64,000 bases of DNA from DASPKX01 sp035627835 (GCA_035627835.1 DASPKX010000025.1:1-64000), one strand, 5' to 3'. Counted from the first letter of the stretch, positions 1-13,600 are shown. Notes: generated by a model from the letters alone, not told the origin. A program made the numbers and translations.

Positions 1-49
1 GTCGGGAACGGTCTCGGCTCCTCCAACTGCGTGCTCGAGATTTGAGGCT

Positions 50-1468
50 TCAGGGTTGAGGAGGTCCGGGCACCGTGGGCGCGTCGGTTCTCATGGGGAA
101 GGCGCGCTGCAGGTAGTATTGAACCTCGGCCTGGGATTTTCCTGCCGAGGCATGGGCCGCAGCCACACCACTCACAAAGGCGGTGGCTGTAGAAGTCCCG
201 CTGACGAAAAAAGTCTGGTTATTGAACTGAACTTTGCTTGTGCCGGGCGCGAGCAGATCCACGAACTGCCCGCGATTCGCATAAGGCGCAACATTGCCGC
301 GCCGATCCGCTGCGGTGACCGCTATCACATCAGGATGGGCTGCCGGCCACGTTGGCGCGGTAGTCGGCTGATTGCCAGCGGCGGCTAACACCATCACACC
401 TCGTCCCCGAACTTCGGTAATTAAGGAGTCCAGGAAAGGGCTGTCCCCTTCCCCGCCAAGACTAAGGTTCAGCACAGTGGCCCCGTTGTTAACGGCAGTC
501 ACGATTCCGCGCGCCACATCGAAGGTGGTGGTGGTGCCGTTCGCGCCATAAACATCGATTGGAAGCACACGGACATTTGAAGTGTGATCAGGCGGTGTTG
601 CGGCTGCGAGCCCTTGAAGAACGGTCTGGGCCATCGACGTGCCGTGGCTTAGCTCGGCAAGCTCCTTGGTCTCGCCGGTCACGTTAATCGAAGGGAGGAG
701 GAAGTCCTTCATGGGACCGTCAATCGGCTGGACCGGCATATCGATGAGACCAACGATTGTCTTTCCGTTTCCCGGCGGCGCGGGTTTCAACCCGAAACCT
801 TGAGGCGCAGCCGAATCAGCGGCCATCAAAGGATTATTGGGGCGGTTGATGCTGAAGTTGTCATCGACCCCAATGACATCATCATACTCGTTGATCAGCC
901 GTTCACGCGCTGCATCCGCGGCAGCTTTATCAGCGAAGGAGAGCCGGTAAGCCGCTTCATCGCCGAGCTGCGACACCACCTTGCCCCCCAGCTCAGCTGC
1001 GATTTCAGCGGCTGACTTTTTGGAGTTTGGGTCCAGCGCGATGACCAACTCATTCTCGATGACATTCGTGGCGCGGCTGCGTCCTCGGGCCACGCGCATC
1101 TCGACGACTCGTGTGGCTTGAGAAGGGTTCGTGCGATAAATGAGGAGGCGCGCCGAACCGTTCGTGCTCGGAAGGAGAGAAAAGTTGAGATCGCCCAGCA
1201 GCTTTCGAAGAGCCTCCGAAACCGGCGCTTCTTTGAACTTAACGCTCAGGCGCACGTCGGTGTCTGGATCGTATTCCACACGCCAACCAGTGACTTTACT
1301 TAGCCGAGTGGCCACTCGGGAAAGCTCAACATTGGAGAGACTGGCCTCCAGGGTTGCATTCGTAACGTGATACCGAAGCAGATCAGAGGAGCGCGCCGCA
1401 GCCGAAGTGGAATACAGGCAGCCGAGCGCAAGAAGTCCCAGGAGGAGAGTGCACAAGCGCGTGTTCAC
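50..1468 (-). CDS. Secreted subtilisin-like (S8) serine protease with STN-like N-terminal domain
   Basis: Endopeptidase of the subtilase family, predicted exported. The frame opens at a GTG at 1501; I prefer the GTG at 1468, which gives a standard signal peptide (NTRLCTLLLGLLALGCLYST, then AAA). From that start: residues ~40-112 resemble the secretin/TonB short N-terminal (STN) fold (VSEALRKLLGDLNFSLLP); ~138-205 look like an I9/fervidolysin-type propeptide; ~238-460 is the catalytic domain with Asp243 (VGLIDMP), His275 (SHGTSMA), oxyanion Asn366 (AAAGN) and Ser426 (SGTSTATAFVSG). All triad residues are present, so it should be active. It ends in a Pro-rich tail with no obvious anchor. It lies downstream of the giant surface-protein gene on the same strand, separated by a terminator-like hairpin. 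A role in processing the giant protein is only a guess from position. An STN domain on a subtilase is unusual. Confidence 0.88.
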   Translation of the reverse strand: MNTRLCTLLLGLLALGCLYSTSAAARSSDLLRYHVTNATLEASLSNVELSRVATRLSKVTGWRVEYDPDTDVRLSVKFKEAPVSEALRKLLGDLNFSLLPSTNGSARLLIYRTNPSQATRVVEMRVARGRSRATNVIENELVIALDPNSKKSAAEIAAELGGKVVSQLGDEAAYRLSFADKAAADAARERLINEYDDVIGVDDNFSINRPNNPLMAADSAAPQGFGLKPAPPGNGKTIVGLIDMPVQPIDGPMKDFLLPSINVTGETKELAELSHGTSMAQTVLQGLAAATPPDHTSNVRVLPIDVYGANGTTTTFDVARGIVTAVNNGATVLNLSLGGEGDSPFLDSLITEVRGRGVMVLAAAGNQPTTAPTWPAAHPDVIAVTAADRRGNVAPYANRGQFVDLLAPGTSKVQFNNQTFFVSGTSTATAFVSGVAAAHASAGKSQAEVQYYLQRAFPMRTDAPTVPGPPQP

Positions 1469-1572
1469 ACGCTGAAAAATGTATCGTGAGGCTCCTTGCA
1501 CAGTTGTTCAGATGAATGTCGCTGCTGGCAGGTTACAAAGCAACCCGCTTACTGCTCAAACACCGGAGATGG

Positions 1573-1613
1573 CAAAAAGCTTCGGTGGGGCTCGCTTCGT
1601 TGCGAACCCCACC
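1573..1613 (-). terminator. Rho-independent terminator after the giant gene
   Basis: On the minus strand, 14 nt past the stop of the giant gene, GGTGGGG pairs with CCCCACC. One mismatch follows, then TCGC/GCGA closes a 6-nt loop (stem 1584-1613). It is followed by GAAGC and TTTTT (complement of 1573-1577). Position, stem and T-run fit an intrinsic terminator separating the giant gene from the protease gene. Confidence 0.65.
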
Positions 1614-1626
1614 AATAGGAGGTGGG

Positions 1627-4600
1627 TTATTCAGCAGGAGCTACGCGATAGAAGCGCAGCCCACGGCCGGCTAGAGGATCGCTGAACTGAACTGGCGCCG
1701 GACCAAAGGTAAAGTTGGTCAGGGTGGTCCAGTTCTGGAGATCCGAAGTGGCTTCAATCTTTCCGCGCACACCAATGGGGCCCCGGATGCTCAGCACGAA
1801 GCTGTCCGCGGTTAGCGCGCCTTGCTCGATGCGCACATCGTCAACAGTCGTGACCGTCAGGGTTGCGGGTTGGGAAGTGACCGTTTCAGTCCCGTTGGAG
1901 ACAACTACATGGTACGAGCCCGCACTATCGACTGTCACAATAGGCAGGGTTAAAGCAGCCCCGGTTTGACCCGGTAGAGCAGAGCCTTTGAAGAACCATT
2001 GATAGGTGAGTGTTCCCTCGCCAGTCGCAACAACGTCGAACGCAGCCGCGTCCCCAGCGGAAACAGTGCGTCCTGCAGGTTGCTGAACGATCTGCAGAGC
2101 AGATTGGAGACTCACGGTTGCTGTTGAGCTGACGGTTGAACCGGCCTCATTGCTTACGACGACTCGGTAATCACCCGCAGTCACCGTCGTCACATTCGCC
2201 AGGCTCAAAGAAGCGGAAGTCGCTCCTGGAATGTTTACGCCGTTGAGTTGCCATTGGTACGCAAGGGCCTGCGTTCCGGTCGCGGTGACGCTCAGCGTCG
2301 TTGAGATGCCCGGCGCGACCGTGCGGCTCGTTGGCTGGGCTGTGATGGTCGGCGCGGTGATAACGTCCATCTGAGCGCCCGCGCTGGTGGTTTGGCCGAA
2401 CAGATTGGAAACGCGAACGCGGTACGTTCCAGCCTCTTCAGAGCGCGCGCTGGCGGTTGAGTAGCTCGGGTTGACTGCGCCTGGAATATCTACGCCGTTC
2501 AAAGTCCATTGGTAAAGGAGAGGACCTGTGCCCGTCGCGCTCACAAACATGGAAGCGGATTCACCCGCTTTGATCCGGACGGACGCGGGCTGCGCCGTGA
2601 TTGTGATTGGAACGTTGACCGTCACAACCGCCGGATTACTCACCACAGCGCGCAAAGGATTGCTGACCACCACGGTGTAATCGCCGGAACGGAAGGTCTG
2701 CATGTTATTAATCACCAAGGTCGCGCTCGTTGCGCCGGGCAGATTCACGCCCTTGAATTGCCACTGATAACTGAGCGGAGGGGCGCCTGTGGCCGTGACG
2801 CTTAAGGTAAGCGTGCCGCCTTCCGCGACGGATTGGGACGCTGGATGAGCGGTAATCGCGGGCGGCGCCGCAACTGTAATGGTCGCTGGCGCTGAAACCA
2901 CCGACCCAGCGCTGTTGCTAACGCGGACGCTGTATTGGCCAGCGCTTGCACTGGTGACAGAATTAAGCGTCAGGCTTGCACCGTTGGCGCCGTTGATCGT
3001 GTTGCCGTTCAGCAACCATTGGTAACTGAGGTTCGAGCCGGCCGCGGTAACGAACAAGGTGACACCCTCACCCGTAAGCACCGTGTGCGATTCAGGCGCG
3101 TTCAGAATGGAGGGCAGCTCATTGACTGTAAGTGTGATTGGCTCGCTTACGACAGCTCCCGCAAAGTTGCTAACCTGAACTGTGTATGAGCCCTGGTTTG
3201 CCGCGCTGACGTTGTTCAGCGTCAATGTCGAGCCTGTGGCGCGAAGGATATTGAGGCCATTAAAACGCCACTGATAGCGGAGCGGCGCGTCCCCGAGTGT
3301 GTTTGTGGCTTGGACGCGAAGTTGCACGGATCCACCCGCATTGACACTGTGCGAGACCGCCAACGCGCGAATTTGCCCCGCGCCTGACTCAGACAGGGCG
3401 ACTGGTTGAGCCACGATTTGCGGCGGGAGCGCGAGGCTGTAATTCAGCTGAGCAACGCCGCTCGCGCCATAAGCGCCATCCACCACCACAAAGTAAACCT
3501 GGCCTTTCGTGGCCTGGAAGGAAACGACGCTGTCTTTCCCATCGGCCCCGCTGTTGTTGTCGCAAGCGACCTCAGTGAGGCTGTCGTAATTGGCGCCTGC
3601 CACGGTGTAAACAGCCAGGATAGTGTCGAAATTGCTGCCTTCGGTGCTGATGCGCAACGTGCCGTTTGAATCCGGCGTGTAGAGCCACCATGCCGAAGCG
3701 CCGCCAGGAACGCCGCAATGCTGCGGCTCGCTTGGATCTTTGACGGCGTCCGTCGTGCTGAACACCTGGGCCCCGGAGTAGCCGCGGGCCACTGTCGCCA
3801 GCAACCTGATGCGCTCTGGGTTGAGGCTCGCCCCCGTGATGAATCGCAAGCTGAATGGCAGCTTGTCGAGCACACTCACATCCGGCCCTTCAAATCCAGT
3901 GCGGATGAGGTTCACCGTCAAGGTCGCGGGGAAGCTGCGCACCGCGCGGCCTGTTTGGCCGTTGGGCAGGCGATTGCTGACTTGGACCCGGTATGTGCCC
4001 ACATCATCGCTGAGGATCGTCGGCAAAGTGAACGAGGCATTTGTGGAAGACGGCAGCGGCACACCATTGCGGAACCATTGATAAGCCAGGGGCAAGCCGC
4101 TGCGGCTCTGCGCTGTCACGCTAAAGGAGACATTTGCCTGCCCTTCAAAGGCGGTGAAGCTGGATGGTTGCTGCACGATCAAGGGCAATTGCTCAGCCGG
4201 CCCCACCACACTCCAACCGAGAATTATCAGACCGTTTTGACCTTCTGCGCCATCCACGGCGACGAGGTAAGACTCTCCCTGGACTGCGCTGAAGATGGTC
4301 TCGCTCGTCTGCCAACCGCCAGCATCATCGTCGCGCGACACGAGCGTTAAGCTACCCGGTGTGGCGCCGGTATACACGGCGAGGTGCGTGTCAAAGGCGC
4401 TGCCAGTGGTGCGGAAGCTGACGAGCGCATTTGTGGGGGAGACCCACTTCAGCCAGACGGACTTGCGCGCTGGACTGCCCGCGTGATGCGCAGGCTCGTT
4501 GAGTTCAGCGGTTGCGTTCGTGTTCGACGAGGCGATCAGCCCTTGCGGCGCAGTTGCTGTCGGCGCAGTGCCCAGGTTGTCAGCCAAGGTGAATGCAGGA

Positions 4601-7600
4601 GTGTCAATGAAGACGGTGGTTTCAGTACCGACGGCTCCGCCCGGATTCTCCACCACGATTCCGTAAAGGCCGGAGTTAGTGGATTGCGGGTCGCTAATCA
4701 CGTAAACTGTATTTGTTGCCCCGGGAATAGAGACGCCATTGATGCTCCACTGGTAACGGAGCGGCGGTTGGCCAGCGGCATTGGCAACGAGTGTTAGGGG
4801 GGCGCCTACCGGGCCTTCAGTCAAAGCGGGCAAAGGCTGAATGGTCGGAGGAGCTAGCACTTCCAGGCGAGCAGCGACGCTGCTTGCGCCTGACAGCGCG
4901 TTCGAGACGGTAACCGTATACAGCCCAGCGTCCTCTGGCCGGACATTGGCGAGGGCGAGCGTTTCACCGCTGGCTCCTGGAAGAGGAGAACCATTATGTT
5001 CCCACTGGTAAGTGAACGGCCCGGTGCCTTCAACACCCACGCTGAATTGCGCAGAACCGTCGAGCCGAACTGTAACGGGAGTGGGTTGTTGGGTGATTAC
5101 CACCGGATCCATAACCGCCACCTGATGGGAGACGACTGGCGATGACATTCCCTCCGCAGAGGTAACCCTCAACGAGTAAAGGCCGCTATCGGCTGCCGAG
5201 ATGTTTCGCTTGAGCAGCTGATTGCCTTGGGTTTCGAACGGCAACCCAGTTGTGCTGGACCAGTGATATGTGAAAGGCCCTGCCCCAACAACCTGGGCGC
5301 TGAGTTGCAATGTTTGACCGGAGAGAATGCGGCTGGCTCCCAAGATCACGGGCGCGGGAGCAGTGGGATTCGGGCTGGTCCTGACCACGGAAACGATGCT
5401 CGTGGCCGAGCCTGCCGCGTTGCTGACGACATAGTGATATGCGCCGGCAACTTCCCTAGTGACGTTTTTAAGGAGAAGGTTCGCGTTCGTTTCAAGGTCC
5501 AATGGTTGGCCATCCCGGAACCATTGATACTGAAGAGGAGTCGTTCCGCTGACGCGAGCTTGCAGGAGAACGGTGGCGCTCCAACGGACAAAAATGCTCG
5601 GGTTAAGATCAACAGTAATCACGGGTGGAACGGCTACCTGGAGGGTTACAGGGCGGCTATGCACGGTGTTCACTTCATTAGAAACACGAACGAAGTAAAC
5701 GCCGTCGTTGGTGCGTTGGGCGCTCTCAATGGCAAGCGTGACATTTGTTTCACCATTGATCGGCCGGCCATTATAGAACCATTGATAGGCGAGAGGGCCT
5801 GTGCCATTTGCTCCAACGCTTAACTCGAAGCGTTGCCGGATCCCGATCTGCAGCAACGGCACGGTTGCGGGCTGGTTGGTGATCACCACTGGCGACAGCA
5901 CCGTGACGGTTGCGGCGGCGCTGAGCGCGGAGTGCGCCCCATTGCTAACCTGCACGCGGTACTCACCGCTGTCCGAGCTGGAAGCGTCGGGAATAATGTG
6001 CTCACGACCTGTGGCGCCATTAATCAAGCTGTTGTTCTTGAACCATTGATAACGGATTGGTTCCTCACCGCTGGCAGTGACAGAGAGTTTAGCTCTCGCG
6101 CCTTCTGCAACACGAACAGAGTCAGGCTGGCCGGTGATGAGCAGCGGCGCTTCGACTGTGAGCCGGGCAGCCCGGCTGGTAACTGGGCCAGCAATGTTGC
6201 GAACTTCAACTGAATAGAAACCCGCGGCTGCGACGCCCACATTGCGCAGGCGAAGGGTTGAATTGTTCTCTCCCTGCAGAGGCTTGCCGTTGAAGCGCCA
6301 TTGATAACTTAGCGGGACGGAACTGTGCGCTGTCACAGCGAAAGTCGCGTTCGCGCCCACGGCGGCAGATTGATCCTGGGGTTGGCTGAGGATGGCTGGT
6401 TTGCTGATAACGATCAGCAGCGCAGGCGCGGACGCAGTTGTGCCAGCCTCATTGCTAATCAGCACAGTGTATAAACCCTCATCCGCCGCGGAAGCATTGG
6501 CGATGGTCAGCGTTGTTCCCGTTGCGCCTGTAATGTTCGTCCCGTTCTTTTGCCACTGATAGGTAAATGGAGCAGTTCCCGTCGCGCGCACCGTGAACTC
6601 CGCGGTTGTGCCTGCGATAATCGTGCGGTCCTGCGGATTTTGAGTGATCGCAGGAGCAGTCCCTTGCACGGTGAGCAGGAAGGTGGTCTCGGCGCTTTTG
6701 CCTTCATCATCAAAGACGACAACGGTGATCTGGGCGGAACCGGTGCGATCTGGCGCAGGGACAACCACGAGGCTCCCCTGCCCTTGTGCGCTGATCAGCA
6801 GATTGGTTTGCGCGATGAAGCTCGCCGGCGACACCTCCACAGAGACCAGGAGGTTTGACACAGCAGTTTCAGCATCCCCCACAGTAAACAGGATCGGGCG
6901 GGTTGCGGTGTTTACTCCAGTTGTCTGATTGCTGATCTGGGTAATCGTTGGAGCTTTGTTGACGGCAATCACATTGATCGCGATCGCGCCGGTGGCTTGC
7001 AGCGAACCACCGTCGCCGGTGTTCCCCAAGTCGTTCAGAAGGAGGCTGAGTTCGTCCGCTCCGTCATAGTTCAGATTTGGCGTGTAAATCAGATTTGTCA
7101 GAGCGCGGTTCAAATCGGACACGGAGCCGCGCACTGCAAGTTGGGCAGAGCCATTGGCTCCGCCGCTCAATGCGAGGCCGTTCAGGTTTGCAAAGAACAG
7201 CGTTCCATGCTCAACCGCAATCGACAGTTCCACTGCGGCATTGGCAGCATCCTGGTCGGCGACAACGATAGGCTCCAGTCGCAACGCCTCGCCTTCAAGC
7301 GTGTTCACAGCCGGTGTGAACGCGAGGGTCGGCGCGTCGTTCACTGCGCGAACGGTTATGCTCGCGGAGACGGTGGCGCTCGCAGCAGGTTGGCCGTCAT
7401 CTGTGACCTTCACACTGAACGCGAAGCTCGCGCCAGCCTGGGTATTGTTCGGCGTCCATGCAATGAGCCCTGTGGACGGATTGATGGTCATGCCGCTGGG
7501 CACGTTTCCGGCTAGCGAGTAGCTGAGGTTGTTCTTCGGCTCATCGCTGTCGGTGGCGGTCACCTGATGCGTGAAGACCAAATCTTCAGTGGCGGTGAGA

Positions 7601-10600
7601 GCCGGAATGGGGGTTAGCATTGGAGCAGCATTCTCCTCGTTCACTGTAATCGTGAACGTCTTGCTGTCGGTGAGTGTGGGAGTTCCAGACTGCACCGCGC
7701 TCACGGTCAATGTGTGAGTTGAGCCTCCTTGGCCCTCGCTCGGAATCCAGACAATCAAGCCAGAGCTGCTAAGGCTCAACCCGTCCGGCGCCGTCGAGTC
7801 GAGGCGATAGCTCACTGTGCGACCGTTCATGCCAGGGGTGGCTTGCAACTGGATCTGCACGAGTTCGCCTTCACTGACCGTCTTGTTCGCAATCGCTCGG
7901 AGAGTCGGCGGGACCAATTCCGGCTTCACCACGACCCGGAAGGTGGTCGAGGCGGAGAGGGGCGGCACATCGTTATCGGTCACAGTCACCGTCACGTCAT
8001 TGGTGCTCGGAGTCTGGGTTGGTCCCGGCGTCCAGGTGATAACCCCAGTTTGCGAATTGATCGTCATGCCAACCGGAGCGCTGCTTAAACTGAACGTGAG
8101 AACAGTTCCGACATCTGGATCACTCGCCTGAGCGACAACCTGCAACGAGGTGTTCGCCTCGAGCGTTTGTGCGGGGATCGCAGCTATCGTCGGACGTGTG
8201 GAGATCTTCAGAACGGTATAGCTGAATGTCTTCGACGCGGTCAGCCCGTCGTCATCTGTGACTACCACGGTCGCGAAGCCAGAACTTGGCGTCTGGGCCA
8301 AGGTAGGTGTCCAAGTAATCAATCCAGTTTGGGCGTTGATTGTCATCCCAGCAGGAGCAGCGCTGAGGCTGAACGTCAGAGCTGCGCCTGGGTCGATGTC
8401 GCTAGCGGCCACTTGCAAGCTGAGCGAGCCGTTACCTGGGATGGTTTGAGGAGCGATCGCCGCAATGGTTGGGGCGGTCATCTGCTTCAGGACAACCACG
8501 GCGAATTCATTTGTGTCGGTCAGCCCAGAGTCGTCCGTGACGATCACAGCAACTGTGTTGGAGCTTGGTGTTTGCGCAGCCGTCGGTGTCCAGGTGATCA
8601 CGCCAGTCTGCGCGTTGACCTGCATCCCGACTGGATAACGTCCGAGGCTGTAAGCCAGAATGGCTTCCAAATTCGCATCCGTCGCGGAGACAGTTAGCAA
8701 GAGCGAGCCACCAGCAGGAACCGTTTGCGCAGGGATCTCCGCCAGAACCGGAGCTTTCGGCGCAGGAACCACGACCACGTTAAAGGTGACCTCGCTGTGG
8801 AGTGGCTCCTCCTCATCATCATCGGTAACAATAACAGTGACCTCATTGGTCGTCCGGACCTGCACATCGGCTGGGATCCAGGTTATAACACCTGTTTCAG
8901 CGTCGATCTCCATGCCTGCAGGCGCTCCCGGAGCGAAGGTGAATTCAAGCTCAGCATCAGGATCCTCATCAGTCGCGATGACCTGCGCGGTGAAGAGCAG
9001 GCCACCGGTTGCGGTGAGTTGCGTGATGGGTTGCACAACCGGGGGCTGGTTCGGCGGCTCGAGGCTCCAGCTGCGGGTGACAAGATCCACGCCAGCATTG
9101 CCAGCGAGGTCTTCCACGCCAGCAGTGTTGATGGCGAAGATATACACGCCTGCGGACGCTGTGACATTCGAAAGGCCTTCAAGCCTGTAGATGCCGTTGT
9201 CGAGCAAGTTCAGCGTCATTTCCGAAGTGAGCAGGTTGGCGCCGCCATTCACCGTTAATTGGAGGTCATCCAGTGAGAAGGTGGACGCGTTGATCGCTTC
9301 GGTGAATTGGAACTCGATCCCGCCAATGGCGGTTTCCCGAGGTGATTGAACCGTGGCAATGGTCGCGGAAGGCGGCACTTCGTCCACGAAGACGTTGACG
9401 GTCGCTTCTTCGGAGAAGTTCCCCGCAGCATCAATGGCCTGAACGCGGAGGCTATGTGAGCCTGGGGTCGCGAATTGGATTTGCTTCGAGAAGGTCGCGC
9501 CGTTGACGGCAGCCAAGCCGAGGTCTGTTTGGCCCGTGAAGTTTTGCACACGCACGGTGAGGTTAGGCTCACCGAGGGAGCCGGAGAGCGTGATCGCGCG
9601 CGACTTCGTGAGTTTGTCTGTCGCGGATGATCCCGTGTCAGGCGCAATGACGAATGAAGCAGGGACTGCTGGTTTGGTGATGTCCAGTGTCCAGTCAACA
9701 GAGGCCGAGCCGGAGCCGTTGTTGCCTGCTGCATCAGCCACACCGGCGGCGTTTACAGTAAGGGTGTAATTGCCCTGGTTGCCGCTGACCCAGTTGAAGT
9801 TGCTGATGCGGAAGGTAAAACCTTGCAAGCGCTCAACCCGTGTGTCGGCGGTGATCAAGTTGCCCCCACCATTCAAAGAGAGCGCAATGTCACGATAGTC
9901 GAACGTGCCGACATCGATCTCTTCACTGAACGTGACGTCCACCGCTTGCACCACGGTGTTGCGATAGGCGTTGCCAAGTCGCTCGATGCCGGTGATGGAA
10001 GGCCGAACATTGTCCAGTGTCCACTCAACGCTCAGCGAGCCGCTGCCGGAGTTGCTCTCTGTGTCGAGAACGCCGGAAGCCTGCACCGCGAGGCGGTATG
10101 ACCCCGGCTCCGCTGTGAGGTTGCCAAGGCCGCTCAGGCGAATCGTGGTCGCGTTGACCGGTGTCACCACGACGCCCGACGCTGCCAGGTTAGGCCCGCC
10201 GTTGTGGGTGAGAGTGAAGTCCTCGGCGTCGAAGCTCGCCGACAGAATTGGCTTGGAGAAGACGACCTCAAGGTCCGTCACCGGGAGCTTGCGAAGCTCG
10301 CCGGAGAGGCCGTTGATGGCCACAATAGCTGGCTTGGAGAGGCCTTTGGCCCAGCGGATTTCGTGCGAGCCTTCGACGGAGTTCCCGCCAGCGTCCACAA
10401 TCCCTGATCCTGTGATGGTCAGGAGATACGAGCCATCCTCCGCTGTGAAGCCCGAAAGCCCACTGATGCGATAGATCGAGCCTTCCACATGCTCAATGGT
10501 GACGCCCCCCTCGATAAGATTGGCGCCGCCATTGAAGGTCAGCGCTAGATCGGCAGCCGTGAAGGAAGTGAGATCAATCTGTTCAGAGAAGCTCACGTCG

Positions 10601-13600
10601 ATGGACGAAACAGCAGCGGCTTGCACAGCTGCAAAGCCAGGGGCGCCAAGGAACAGCGGAACAACCGAATCGCTGGAGCGGTAATACAATGTGTATTGGC
10701 CGGAGCTGTTGTTATCGAGCAGATGAACCAACCGCTCACGGCGAACGCCAGTTTGCGAGCTGGGGAAGCTGCGATCGGTCGTCCAGACATTGTCTCCGAC
10801 CAACATTTCTTTGCCATCCGAGCGCACCGCGCGGTCGAGGCGATAACCGGCGCCGGGGTCCGGCATCTTGAGGTAAACCCAGCCAGAACCCATGCCCGCG
10901 CTAATGCTCACTTGCATGTTGCCCGGGCCGGCAGCGGAGTTAGCGCTCGCGCCTGAGGCGAGATTCACGGGTGCAATGCTGCCATCACTCAAATAGAGCG
11001 TGTCAGGAGCGTTGTCTGGATCCGGATCATCGTTGACCAGGAAGTCGGGGACGTTGTCGTCGCCATTCCGATCGGTGCGCACGGTGTGAATGAGTTCGTG
11101 AATCTCGACGCTGTCGATCAGCGACAGGCGCGGATCGCCCAAGCCGTCGATATGCTCGAACTTGGCGCTGTATTCGATGAACTTGCCTTGCAGCGTTGAT
11201 ATGAGCTTCCAGATGCCCACCTTGGATTGGCCTGGCTCAATGCGGCCAAGGTTTGCCGTAAGCGTTGGCGCGACCGTTTCAGCGCCCACTTGCGTGCCAA
11301 TGATCTTGAAATCAATAAGCAGGCCTTTCTCGTTCTCAATGATTTCCGGCTGCGCGGAAGTGATCTTGAAATCGATCGCCGCGCCCTTGCCCGTGTTCTT
11401 GACCAGCAGACCCAAAGCGAACGGCTCGGAAGGCTCCGTTTCATCTGTGTTTGGATCATCAGCAAAGACATCCCGCTGCTGGAAGTAAACGAGGTGCAGC
11501 GCTGGGTCTGGATACACTGTGATCGCGTCTGGAATGAGAGGGACCTCAACAAGGTTCTCACCTTCCATATAACGCAGTGTGCCGCCGATGCGGTAAATTG
11601 TCGGGCCTTCCGGAGCGGCCTCGCGATTCGGAATGAAGGTCCACTTTGCGCTCGCGTTGGCTTTGGCGGGGATCACTCCGCTGCCATCGACCGCGCTCAG
11701 GCTCACGAGTTCCGGCCCACGGATGCCGAAGCGATCGTTCACGGAGTTGCCGTCCTGGTCGCGAATGTCCAGCGTTACGGCCACGCCCGTCAGGCTCAAC
11801 TCATCGTGACCGTTGTCGATCTCAAGGGTTCCCAGGAATGCCGCGCGGGTGATCACCGCTTCCTGCTCAATGCGGAGGCGAACACGGGCGCAGACGTTGC
11901 CTTCGGCCGTTGTTGGGGCATCAGCCAAGGCCGCCACAGCGCTGGAAGCGCTCAAGCTTTCGTTGCCGAAGGTGTCGCCCGGATTGCAGTTCGGGCTGTA
12001 ATCCCAATAGATCGGAGCTGGTGTTGGGAAGTCAGGAGACCCCCCCACGCCACCGAAGTAGCTGATACCGCCCCCTCCACCACCGCCCCCGCCCCCGCCT
12101 GTTCCACCACCGAAGGATGGCAGGCTTGGGCAAAAACAATTTCCAAACGTAAGCGCAGCGCCGACAGCGCCTTTAACGTCACGTGTGGCAACGCCGCAAG
12201 CCATTTTGAGAATGGTGATCAGGCACTCGTCTTCAAGGCAGTTCACGAGGCAGTCGACCAATTCGCAAGTGTCCCAATCGAGCAGGTCTTTCGGATTGCC
12301 ACCTTTCTGGACGACGTCTTTGACCTTGTCCTTAATGCAATCCTGAATGCCTTCCCAGCAATCGCGCTCCACGGGCACTGGTTGCAAGCTGAGGTCGTTC
12401 ACATGCCACCGGCGATCCGGCCCGCAGACGAAGGACCATTTCACTTTCAGTTCGGGCAAGGCCTCGCAACCGGTAAAGGTTGTTCCGCCAGCGGCAGCCT
12501 TGATCTTCTTTGAGAAGCCGTTGAAGCCGGAGATAAAGTTTGCGCTAGGTTTCGCGCGAATAAGGATCGGAACACGAATGGTGGTTTTCGCGGGAAGGAC
12601 ATCAATCATGTCCACTAGCGGTTTGATTTCGAAGTGCTCATTTTCGGGCACTACCACGGAGACGCGCTCGGCGGCGATTAAGCCGTGATTGGTGACACGA
12701 ATGTCGATCTGGGTGTCCTCGCCTTCAACAACGACAGGCAGCAGCATTGGATTCTCGATGGTGACCACCGGGATCGGAACTTCCGTTTCGAAAACGGACT
12801 CCAGAACGACACGATAGCGGTCTTCAATCTGTGTCGGAACCACAGTCCAGCGGTATGACACCGTCTGGCGATCAATGAAGACAGTCATGTTGGTGCTCAA
12901 TCCAGGGACGACGGTGACAGGCGCGCGGTAAGTGCCGTGGTTGCGAGCGCTAACGGTGAGTTGGTAAGTCCCTTCCATCAGGTTCGTGAGGTTCACGATG
13001 CCGGTGTTGTCAGTCGTCGCGAGAGAGACGGTTTCGCCAGTCAGACCATCGGTGAGGCGGACTTCAGCGCCCTCAACGCGCGGCGCTCCAGCGACATGGA
13101 ACGTGAAGTCATCTGTGACTTCGACCGAGATGTCTCCGCGGGCTTCGGACAATGCGCGGAATCGGAATGGCACCGTGAGACTGACGCCGGTGCCATTAAT
13201 GACCAGGCTGCCGTCGTAACGGAGGAGCGGGAGATCGGCCGCTGGGTTCAACGCGAGAACGATATTGCGCTTCTCGCCAGGGAGCAGTGACGGCTGATTC
13301 GTTTCAGTCACCGCGCTCAGCCATGGAACGGCAGGAAGCAGAACCTGCATCGGCCCGGACGCCGCGCCGCCAAGATTTGCCAATTCGAATTCAACGAAGG
13401 TCTTACGGCCGCGCAGCATTCCTTTCTCAAGGAAACCGGGGTTGGCAGTGAGGGTCGCCGTTTGCGGCGCAACGGTCAGGTCTATCGGTATGATTGCGGT
13501 GGCGCCTTCATCCGAGGTGATCCTCATCGAAGCGCGCAGGCGCAGGGCGGATGGGATCTGACCAACGGTGATTGTGTAGTTGAGTTTAGCGCTTGCGAGA

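Noticed and set aside
1860..6650. Regularly spaced recurring 'CCATTGATA' words suggesting a CRISPR or DNA repeat array
   Set aside because: They are the reverse complement of the YQW core codons in successive Ig-like domains, spaced ~255-285 nt, with no short spacers.
12060..12115. Poly-glycine tract as a simple-sequence expansion
   Set aside because: The eleven Gly codons use all four synonyms in no repeating order.
11227..12513. Long plus-strand open frame (428 codons) opposite the giant gene
   Set aside because: It mirrors the codon pattern of the minus-strand frame, has no recognisable domain, and lies over the conserved Cys-rich and beta regions of the giant protein. The same holds for frames at 23236-24132, 19105-19992 and 3718-4350.
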